Shown one piece after another: positions 55,530-64,000 of a DNA stretch of 64,000 bases (position 1 is the first letter of the stretch; the number at the start of each line of letters is the position of its first letter). The translations under genes and the position numbers were made by a program. This stretch comes from Micrasema longulum (lineage: Eukaryota; Arthropoda; Insecta; Trichoptera; Brachycentridae), in NCBI GenBank assembly GCA_022494885.1, contig JAGVSM010003414.1, positions 372,001-436,000 of the forward strand. Reading direction: 5' to 3'. The notes beneath the pieces are model-generated. The model searched no databases and had not been told where the DNA came from. It worked only from the letters and a program-made list of their open reading frames with translations.

Positions 55530-57290
55530 ATAAACATAGTATTCAAATGGCGACTAATTGTATTTTCCAAATAAAATTACTCGCTTACCTGATTTACGGT
55601 GAGTTTTTTCGCTAGATTTCTGCATTTGAAATATTTCGTTTACTATCTCACTTACGTTCTTTAAAAACCTGAACTTATCTTAATTCATTCAAGGCTATCA
55701 TGTTCCAATGATCTTTTGGTGAGCGCTTCAAAGTCATCAATCTTGAGTGTAATAAATTGTCGGAATGTAATACAATTTGCATTTTTTCCTGCACTTTATT
55801 CTGTACGCCTACTACGTCTTTCCTCGTTGATTAGGATTAATAGTGTTTGCTTACTAATCCATTTCATCCTTGAGTTTTGGTTACCGATTATCACGTCATT
55901 ATTGGTAGTAGTGAAAAAAACTCTAAATCATTTCGTATCATTGATTACCGATATAATTTATTACAATTTAAATAATGTATAGTTCCGGAATGCATATATG
56001 TACCTATATGAAGTTACTACAAAATAAAAGGATGCAGTTATGAAAGGTAGTGCGCCGATAGTTAATTAACACGTATGGATAAATGAAGTGTGTTATTACT
56101 ATTTATTTTTTTATTATTATTACTTTTATTCAAACAAATACATATCTTTCCCTTAACTGTCCAATGGTCAATAAACAGTGTGATAGTCAAACATTTTTTT
56201 AAAAATACAGACAATACGTTCATGACACGAAATATATTCTTAAAAACAACCTTTATAACGCTATTAAAAATGTTTGTATTGAAATAAGGTATATTTACTA
56301 TTATTTTATTGTTGCGCCTTGTTTTTTAAAGTTATTTACTTGAGAATCGCTCTTCAAATATTATCAATTCTTTCGTGAATAACTATTGCAAAAGTACCTG
56401 TGGTAAATTAATTCATTTATCACTCAAATTTGGGTGCTTTGCCTAAAAATTAGTAAAAATTATAACTTATGTTGAGTGGAAATGTTTTATATGTAGACTT
56501 ATGAGTCAGAATAATGAAATATGATGTTAATTGTTTTCATTGCGTATTTCGGATTGCAATACCAATAATAATTATAATATACATATGCATATACTTTACG
56601 CACAAATACGAGCAAAAGAAAATTTAAGTGAAATATTTGGAAAAATATACAATAAATACAAACTATTAATTTATCAATATGTTTTTTACATCAGTAATAA
56701 TTTCCAGTAAAAGTGGGAATGAAATAATACCCGATTTAAAAAAATATATATCATATCAAAAAAAATTTTATTAAAAATAAATGAGATGCACAAAGTAATT
56801 AAATAGAAACGAATATTTTATAAAATAAGTTTAAAAAAAAAAACGGAATTAAATAATTTATTAACTACAATAATTGTAAGTCCAAAACTTACCCTCAGCA
56901 CACAAGTTTTTTTTGTTTTTGATATTCTTCTAAAGTAATGCCCCAAATATGTGTGGTTTTGTAATGCTGCCCTCAGGACTAAAAGGAGTAAGATTAGCAG
57001 ACAGGAGCGAGACCAAAGAGCTTATCCACAATACATAAAATAAACATGTAGCGAACATAAAAATTATCCGATACTAACACCCATCACCGGGATGTGAGCG
57101 GCCCTAAAAGGCACTTAACCCATTATTTCTGTATTAAAAATGTCGCATTTCCGTTAACCACACGAAAAATGTCTTAAAATAACTGTATAAATATTTTTTT
57201 TAATAGGTTTTTGGTTATAAAAAAAATATGCCTTATTACCGTATATAAAACAGTCCGATTAATGACAGCATTTATAAAAAAAAAAAAACT
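55530..57290. other. Mostly AT-rich, possible weak LINE relic at 55700-55900
   Basis: Minus strand near 55880 reads RMKWISKQTLLILINEERR, which is vaguely like the linker between endonuclease and RT in LINEs (WMTxEILxLxxERR). Too weak to call. Otherwise nothing recognised. Confidence 0.2.
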
Positions 57291-57292
57291 TT

Positions 57293-57480
57293 CTCAGGAA
57301 TCGAACCCAGGACCTTAAGCACGGTTAGCGAATGCGCCACACTACGATGCGGCCTTATCTCCACTCGATTTTAAAAAAAAAATACATGAGAGTAACCGTC
57401 GAGTCATAATTTCTCGTCCAGGGTTCTTGTTCTATTTCCCACACAAAACTGTATTATTCATTCGCCCGGACACGAACATT
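57293..57480 (-). repeat. Composite SINE, module plus tRNA-like head (copy at 57 kb)
   Basis: Minus strand: module (CGGGCGAATGAATAATACAG, AAGAACCCTGGACGAG, TGACTCGACGGTTACTCTC), an A-rich link, then tRNA-like GGCCGCATCGTAGTGTGGCG, B box GGGTTCGATTCCTGAG at 57297-57312, then an A-rich tail (T run on plus at minus end). Intact B box. Same arrangement as 148-340 and 40031-40235. Confidence 0.7.
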
Positions 57481-57680
57481 ATTACATTTAAATAATGCAT
57501 ATTTACAATCAGGACTTTTTAATAAATAATCGAAAACATGGTGAAAAGTACAAATTCAATACACATAAATAAAGAGTTAAGTAAGTAAATATTCCTGCTA
57601 TTGTATTCGGGTACTAAACGAAATTCCTCCAAAAATACCTGAAGAGGTCGCGTGCTGAAGACACAAAAAACATCCATCGA

Positions 57681-57730
57681 CGGGACACGGGACAGCCACA
57701 TCGTGTCCACTATCCCCTGTCTCGTGTCCC
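57681..57730. repeat. GC-rich hairpin
   Basis: GGGACACGGGACAG and CTGTCTCGTGTCCC are inverted with one mismatch, loop about 22 bases. It lies in a GC-richer patch (57640-57840) without a recognisable gene. Confidence 0.6.
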
Positions 57731-58029
57731 CTGTCCTGCGGGTTGAGTGTATTGGGTGTGTTGAAATGTGACAAATAATCCCCCCAAGAATGGCAGATAA
57801 GGACAACCGTGGGTCGCGGTCGCCCGGCCGCAGAATGACTAAAATTAGACAGTGAAAATATCGTTCCAATAATATGCATTAATTCAATGTATTAAGTAAT
57901 CGAATTGAACAGGTCGAAAAAATCAGAAATCTTTTTTTAGTATGTGTGTGAGCAAATAACTCAAATCGACGATTTACGCAGTTAGATTTGTGGTATTTAA
58001 ATTAATTTTATTTTTCATACAAATATGTG

Positions 58030-58145
58030 CCTTAACAGCTCTCTCAATTCCTCCTTCTTTTCTGACTCATACAGTGTCCATGCGACTCGACTATGAAATA
58101 ATTTCCCACCCACAATCAAAGATGTTCGTACAGTATTTCTGTTTT
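58030..58145 (+). pseudogene. L2-like LINE ORF2 end, decayed
   Basis: DSYSVHATRL, stop, NNFPPTIKDVRTVFLF (58064-58140) fits the TRLWNNLPxxIKxxxTxxxFK pattern at the end of LINE ORF2, with Trp mutated to stop. It lies just upstream of the tandem-unit 3' end. Confidence 0.55.
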
Positions 58146-58227
58146 AATCGTGCCTGATGAAATGTCTGCTTTCTTTTCCATAAGATCTCTCAGTATTTCC
58201 TGTTTTGTAACCTTTTAAAAATATTTT

Positions 58228-58575
58228 TTGAGGTGCTAGAATTCCACTTGTCCCTACATGCGCTGTGTATTTGGACTTTTGGTGATATTAACTTATATAT
58301 TATGTTAATTAAGTTGTTATATAAATATTTTTCACTTAAACATCAACTGTAAATAGGGTCTAGATTTTTAGCCGCCCATGCGCTCTGTAGCTACTGGACA
58401 AGACGTGCTGTAATCTAGCTCCTATGTAATTATCAAAATTCGACATAATTATAAATGGGGAACTAGAATCTCAACCGCCTATGCGCTCTGTAGCTGCAAG
58501 ACGTGTTGGGACGTTTATTGTCAAGCGCCCATGTGGAGATTTCCACAAAAATAACGCTTGTAACTATTATCCTAA
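58228..58575 (+). repeat. LINE-like 3' end built of three tandem units (copy 2)
   Basis: Units at 58230, 58350 and 58465 each hold CTAGAAT-like, CATGCGCTCTGTAGCT and AAGACGTG words. The end CAAGCGCCCATGTGG, CCACAAAAATAACGC parallels 41580-41630. Distances between units (about 100-120 bp) are similar at both loci. Confidence 0.7.
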
Positions 58576-58579
58576 ATAA

Positions 58580-59570
58580 ATCAATAAAATCATCTGTCTT
58601 TACCCTTAGGTCTGAAACTAAAATAATATTGAATCAAATGCCATGGTATGCACACTTTATGACTACAATGAAAGCACCTACCCCTTTCCCGAACTGTTCA
58701 TAAAGACTTGTGTCTTTCTTCAGTTTCGCATATTCGCTATCAATTTTTCAAAAACTAATTAAGCGAAAATTTAATATTTCTTTACAATCAATTGTCATTT
58801 CGTGATCAATTAAATACACATGGTCAGTACAATCACCTAGGTGTTACCAGGGCCTATATTACAATAGAAAGTTAACAGATATCTTCAATTGTATCTATTT
58901 ATTTACTATTATTGCGACCTAAGCCAATTAAAACAGTTGTATGATGCAAAATATGGACAAGAAACTGAACAAAAATAACATAAAATATATATTATAATAA
59001 TTAAGTTTTCTGCACGAAAAATAGAATATGCATGCATTTTTTTGTTTCTGAACATGTTCAATTACGGGTTACTGACGAAAAATCTTAAAATTTTCATACA
59101 AATACACACATTTTCGTACATAAATTTTGATTTTAATTTAAAGACAGCCGAGGATACCTCTGTTAACTTCGCATTGTAATCGGGCCCAGATTGCTTTTTT
59201 TATATTTATTGTTATCATTTTTTTTTGCCTTTAATCCAAATAATCTAAAAATAAATTAATAAAACCTGTAATAGTTGTTAACTAGAAAAAAATATTTGTA
59301 AATATAAAATTCATTCCCGAATTTGAAAAAAAATGCATTACGAACTGTAGCCTATTGCAATGGACTAATGTTTAAGATTTAGACTCCCACACGATAAAAC
59401 TAAATAATTACGTAAATTACCGTAAAATTTTATCTTACTTTTCGTGTTTTTTGTTTCATTTGTGTTCATTAAATTTGTGTAGTTACTCCAGCAATAGTCT
59501 GTATTTTGCAAAACGTTTATAACGGGCCGTCATTCCACCCGCGGACGGCCTATTCTCTGTCCCTTATACC
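58580..59570. other. AT-rich stretch, nothing supported
   Basis: No gene or repeat copy recognised. Confidence 0.3.
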
Positions 59571-59572
59571 TT

Positions 59573-59731
59573 TTACCCAGTGTTCCATATAGCGGTTCCG
59601 ATATCTCTCTGTACATCGTGGCCGAGCCCCGGGGCAAGTTGTAACACATTAACAGCACACTCCCCGTCTAGCGAACAATACGCGGCATCGCCTTTCAATA
59701 CTTTATTCCAATTAAGATGGTCGCCAGCCAT
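59573..59731 (-). CDS. Possible first coding exon, unrecognised
   Basis: ATG at 59731 in the context AAACATGG begins a 52-codon frame: MAGDHLNWNKVLKGDAAYCS, LDGECAVNVLQLAPGLGHDV, QRDIGTAIWNTG, then TAA that is part of a donor-like GG/GTAAAAGG at 59577/59576. Codons are much richer in G/C than the flanks. The splice site would leave phase 2. No family recognised. Alternatives: mobile-element fragment or chance. Confidence 0.3.
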   Translation of the reverse strand: MAGDHLNWNKVLKGDAAYCSLDGECAVNVLQLAPGLGHDVQRDIGTAIWNTG

Positions 59732-59914
59732 GTTTATTTGGAAAGCAAATAACGATTCAACTTATTTTCTCTCAAATATCAAGCAGAAAAGTCATCATTG
59801 AAAAAAATATACATAACAAGAATATTCGAGTAAATACTTTGATCTGTACAATACAATTTATGGAAGAAAGTCTTCATCACTGTCTTGTTTCATTATAATT
59901 TAGATACGTTAGAT

Positions 59915-60053
59915 TTGGACATACCCAAAATATTGTTGATTTATTATAATTTATTGTGCGTCTTTAAGTTCCGTGTTAAAAGCCAGAAAACCTCGTATTT
60001 GAGAAACAGTTTTTTGCCTACAAACATTTGGACAAACTCAAAATATTGTGATT
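59915..60053 (-). repeat. Family E, two H-end scraps
   Basis: GGACATACCCAAAATATTGT (59919) and CTACAAACATTTGGACAAAC then TCAAAATATTGTG (60019-60053) are both the terminal part of H. M is absent. Confidence 0.6.
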
Positions 60054-60059
60054 TTACAA

Positions 60060-60655
60060 TAATTTTAACAATCTAGATTTATTTGATACTCCTATAGCAG
60101 GTACAAAAAATAACTTAATTCAGACTAACAGAGTATAGAGAGATAAACGTTTTGTTTTTTATTACTCATCCTCATTTCGTTTACTATCTTCATTAGTAAA
60201 ATGCAATTTTACACGCCCGTTTTTCTCCGTTCGTCCTCCAATACTTCTTAAAACATTGTTTAGTTTTCTTTCGCTCTACCTCCTTGTTTTGTCGATATTT
60301 CTTTTGTTTTCATTTGCACTAAGAATATTATTTTAATTACTCATTATTTTGTTTTTTAAATTAATTGATTTGTTGATAGTGGTAGATTTCAGTGAATACA
60401 TCCAATTGGATGTCAGACCTTATTATTTATTTAAATTTATTTGGATTATCTATATGTTATCATTTTATTTATTTATTTACATACATAAGTTTATTGTACA
60501 TTATTTAAGACATAAGTCCCAACTTCATGGGACTAAAAGTCCTGTGTTGAGATAGGACTAGCAAAGAGTTGACACAGACAAATGAGTATATCACCATACA
60601 TATAGGATCAAAAACATATATTTTTTTTAAATACATATATATATATGTCACATCA
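60060..60655. other. AT-rich stretch, TA-rich simple repeat at its end
   Basis: Contains ATACATATATATATATG (60630-60650). No gene recognised. Confidence 0.3.
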
Positions 60656-60659
60656 ATAT

Positions 60660-61250
60660 GGTAAGCAGTAAACTCAAACATTCAGAAAATCATCAAGGAG
60701 TTTCCTACTCAAATCCCTCTTACTAAGGAAAATCCAGTCCTTAACTACTTTCTTAAAAATAATTTTTATCCTTGAGAGCTTACGCTCTTCCAAAATATTG
60801 AACACTCTCGGTGCGATAAATGAGAGATGTTTCTGAGCAAAAGTCGTACGGGTTCTGGGTATGACATAATTCATGCTCTGGGAAAACCTCGTACGGACAT
60901 TTTGCTGAGACCTCTCCTTATTGTTCGACCAGAAGTGTGTAAGTGCTTATTTTAGGTACAGTTGTCTCATATCCAGCATCTCATGTATTGGAACAGTTGT
61001 TCTGACGGGTATGTTGGAGGGCGCCGGAACATTATTCTCAATAACATTTTCTGTGAAATTATGAGCGGCTAGAAAATAGATGCCGCACAACCCCCCCAGC
61101 CAGCTATTCCATAGGTTGCCGTGGATTGAAACAGAGCAAAGTACACATTTCTGAGATTGTAAATATCCAGAATGTCTCTAAGAGTGCAGAATAGATGGCT
61201 CAGCTTTCTCAACCTAGACTTCAGTGACTGAACCTGAGCCTCCCATACTA
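60660..61250 (-). pseudogene. CR1-like LINE ORF2 C-terminal third
   Basis: Minus strand order: LKSRLRKLSHLFCTLRDILD, YFALFQSTATYGIAGWGGCA (about 61200-61090), frame change, QKMLLRIMFRRPPTYPSEQL, then 60874-60674 RTRTTFAQKHLSFIAPRVFN and LLDDFLNV, stop. YFALxQSxxxYGIxGWGG is the same block as at 16233. It lacks the catalytic domain and has several frame breaks. Confidence 0.82.
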
Positions 61251-61254
61251 AATA

Positions 61255-62085
61255 TTTTTTTTAATTATGCAATATAATTGGAAAAACACAACTTTAGTTT
61301 TAGGAAAATGCTCCTTTCGTAGAAGTGTGTGTATCATAACCTCTGTAAATAAATGAAAAAATAAATATTATATTCAGGAATTTCTAACCTTTTCTGATAT
61401 TTCATTAATAATTCTCAATATGGCGATAGATGCAGCCGCCTGCGCCTTTTGTGTCTGTGGTCATATTGAAAATCACAATACTGGCATCCGTTGCAAATAT
61501 CAATTTGATAAATGAATATTGTTATTTGGTAAAATTGATGTTATTATTGTATCGACCCGTCCGCCATAATGCTGGGAATATTATGGACGCCCGCTGTGTA
61601 CCTATTGTGTAGAAAGTAGGTGTGAAATGTAATGGACGACTGAAATTGCTGTATTTTGCTTTTCTATAAGAAATAAGTATTTACTTATGTTAATATAACG
61701 TTCAGTGATTCAAAAGGGTTCTACCTATAAGTCTCGAGCAAGGAATTTGACTTCCTGAAATACTGCCACGATGTCATGAAAAAAAAATCACTTCGTTAAC
61801 ATAGTCGTAATTCTAAAAATATATTCCGATGAGTATATTCTGAAGGAACGCGGATGCCCCGATATTTCAATTTTTTTTTTAATTGAGGCAATTCAACTTA
61901 GCAATATTACTGTCCACATAGTTTAGTGCTGATTCTAAGAAGTTTAGTGCAAAATAACAGTAAATAATTTGATAGAAATATTAAATTAAAATTATTGAAT
62001 ATTTTATTCAAATGAACACAAAACATACCTACCAACTATCCCTATCGCTATATTATCACACTCAGATCAACAATCACAAGCATAA
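61255..62085. other. AT-rich stretch, nothing supported
   Basis: No gene or repeat copy recognised. Confidence 0.3.
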
Positions 62086-62087
62086 AA

Positions 62088-62470
62088 ATGATACAGAGTT
62101 TACAGTATTCCATCGTTAAAAAAATATTCTCTAATGATATTTACAAAATAAGGAGTAACAAATGTGTACCATATAAATCTATAAAGGCGCTGCCGGTTCG
62201 AGGAATTCTGTGGCTCTGTATCATTTTGGAACAAAGAAAAAGTGATAAATTCAAAAATTTATTGGAACATAGACTGGCTATTACACAGGATTCACACAAA
62301 ATGAAGGTTTAGTGATTCCAAAGACAAGCAACAAATATGGGAAAAGAACTCTTAAATATGTGGTTCCAGTTATGTTCAATTTGTTACCGAACAATCTTAG
62401 AAATGGCACTACCAAAAGTGACAAGGGCAAAAGAATAGACTGGCTATTCGATCAGGAGTTTATATATTAA
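62088..62470 (+). pseudogene. CR1-like LINE ORF2 C-terminus
   Basis: 62088-62312 reads LQYSIVKKIFSNDIYKIRSN, IKALPVRGILWLCIILEQRK, LLEHRLAITQDSHKMK. After a one-base frame change at about 62305 it continues VIPKTSNKYGKRTLKYVVPV, MFNLLPNNLRNG, RIDWLFDQEFIY, stop at 62468. Only one break is needed, so this copy is fairly young. It is 5' truncated. Confidence 0.8.
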
Positions 62471-62474
62471 TAAC

Positions 62475-62740
62475 ATTTAATATTTGTAAATATAGATATA
62501 TATAAAACAGAATTATAAATATGTTATATTCTCATGGATATTTATATTTTTGTATATATATGTTCAAATGTATGTATGTGTATGTGTATATATGTATGTA
62601 TGGATATTTATGTGTGCATGTACGGGTATATATATGTTTATATAGATATGGATATTGATATAGACTTAGATATATACATAAATATAGATATTCATATAGA
62701 TATAGATATGGATATGGAAATAGACTATGTTAATAGACTA
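62475..62740 (+). repeat. TATAGATATGGA microsatellite, LINE tail
   Basis: Imperfect (TATGTG), (GATATA) and (GATATGGATATT) units from about 62530 to 62720, directly after the LINE stop codon. Probably the 3' tail of that LINE or expansion from it. The open frame through it is a by-product of the repeat. Confidence 0.8.
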
Positions 62741-63309
62741 TGTTAGAATATGTCAAGAATAATGTTTTTTAATAAAATGCTTTGTGCCTATTAAATGTGT
62801 ACACACTCCTGTTTAAATTTTGGTACTCCGGTTTTGTATTTATTTTTTATCTTATAATTGCGATATCATTTGCTTATTTTTTGTTTTTTTTTTACATTTT
62901 TCTAAAAGTTATTTGAAAACAAAAATTATATGAACTTTTTTTTTCGCTCCTTATATTTAAGTTAGTAGTAATTATTATTATTCAACTATGTAGTGTTATC
63001 ATATGTTTTAATGTAAAGGATCTTTACCGACAAACCATATTAATTGGCTTGGTGAGTTCTATAAAATAAAAAAAAATGTTTTAAAAAAGAATAAAAATGT
63101 AATATTGTACGTAAAAAATAAATTTAAAAAAAGATCACATTAGCGTGACTTAAAAACATTACATAATAATTTTCTTAAATCAACAACTAGTTAAGGGTGA
63201 AGTCGGCTAGCAACCAGCAACCATCATGCTCCAGACAGAGCAAAGAGAAAATATGCGCAGCTTTAGCACACATTCGAGCAGTGCTGCGCTGATCTAGCCT
63301 CAGTCTAAT

Positions 63310-63730
63310 TAATAAACTGCAGTTTTGACCTGGGGTGCAGTTATGAATCTTCTCCAGCCCCCAGCCCTAGAGAGTGGTTAATTTGGGGATATTTATTTTT
63401 TCCGCTCGACTAATTTTAGCTTCATATATGGCCACACTGATGATTAAACGTCAACAAATATGAACACGTGAATTCAAACATGATGATTTTCATTTAGAAC
63501 ATTATTGCGACCTTAAGCATTACCCAAAACACTTAATTAGGTTGAATTGACCAAACTGTATTAGTTTTATTTTCGTTTTTAAGCAGTTTCATACACTGTT
63601 TGACGTTTAATCATTAGTGAGGCCATTATATGAAGCAGTGTCGTCGCATTAAAAAAATAAAATCTTTAAATTAATCACTCTCTAAGGGGTCGAAAAGATT
63701 CAGAATATCACCACTGGCGAGTACGTTTTT
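63310..63730 (+). repeat. Dispersed repeat family H (copy 2)
   Basis: GTTAATTTGGGGATATTTAT, TTTAGAACATTATTGCGACC, GGCCATTATATGAAGCAG, TTAATCACTCTCTAAGGG and AAGATTCAGAATATCA follow the order seen at 23140-23480 and 24198-24240. This copy joins the two parts, so it is nearer the complete element. No coding sequence. Confidence 0.75.
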
Positions 63731-64000
63731 TGCTTTGGATTCTTAGTGTTGCCTGCGCTAGCACTGCGATTGTAAAAGTTTTTCTTCATTTTCATTATTT
63801 TATGATATAATATAATATTGTCATCGTTTTTTTAAATTTTTAATAGCATCTAAATTACGTGCTTTAGGTCGACCGGCCTTACTTGGTAGTTTGGTGAGGG
63901 CGCTAGTATAGGATGGACAATGTTGTCAGATGTAGAAATAATTGCTAATAAAATGTTTTTGTTTATTTAATTTTCTTAGCAAAAATATTTAATTCTGACA

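Noticed and set aside
55700..55900. LINE endonuclease-RT linker on the minus strand
   Set aside because: Only one short similar block (RMKWIS...NEERR) and no neighbouring motif in any frame.
62534..62746. 70-codon ORF rich in Asp, Ile and Tyr
   Set aside because: Direct translation of the GATATA microsatellite.
1..64000. CRISPR array, operon or phage-like system
   Set aside because: No spaced direct repeats, ribosome binding sites or compact gene clusters; all features are those of eukaryotic repetitive DNA.

Overview
This 64 kb window is AT-rich (roughly 70% A+T by eye), intron-free of obvious structure and packed with degraded eukaryotic transposable elements. It looks like intergenic or intronic DNA of an arthropod, most likely an insect: there are tRNA-derived SINEs, RTE-like and CR1/L2-like non-LTR retrotransposon tails, a deleted mariner (DD34D) and several MITEs. 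I could not assign an order or species. No complete protein-coding gene is recognisable, and no rRNA, true tRNA, CRISPR or prokaryotic signal is present. The tRNA-like sequences are SINE heads. Most open frames of 60-120 codons look like chance in AT-rich DNA.

Layout. 0-9 kb: a composite SINE, a degenerate 15-bp tandem array, SINEs of two families, a 943-bp element with terminal inverted repeats (3977-4919), a 48-bp-arm foldback (5763-5967) and three short coding-like islands. 10-19 kb: a hAT-like MITE, a 290-bp direct duplication, a palindromic MITE (14305-14646), a CR1-like LINE tail, and the first of many copies of an unfamiliar foldback repeat family ('family E'). 19-29 kb: SINEs, three LINE remnants, a 203-bp tandem duplication, a foldback beside a mariner deletion derivative (26895-27678). 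30-45 kb: more family E foldbacks, a SINE split by an RTE-like LINE with an exact target duplication, a hammerhead-ribozyme-like fold (37091-37186), mariner and RTE fragments, and a LINE 3' end made of tandem units. 45-64 kb: further LINE tails, nested SINE in LINE at 55 kb, composite SINE at 57 kb, a possible first coding exon at 59.6 kb (minus), and two CR1-like LINE tails.

How the parts relate. The window is an insertion record rather than a pathway. RTE-like LINEs (five loci with the same C-terminus and TTG- or TTTG-type 3' tails) and CR1/L2-like LINEs could have supplied the enzymes for SINE movement; the mariner remnant is of the same class that mobilises TA-flanked MITEs. The best candidates for something not yet described are family E (dispersed, found again and again as inverted pairs), the composite SINE with a 100-bp module shared at four loci, the TA-flanked 943-bp element, and the hammerhead-like fold. 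Four short GC-rich open segments on the minus strand could be exons of one gene with very long introns; this is speculative.
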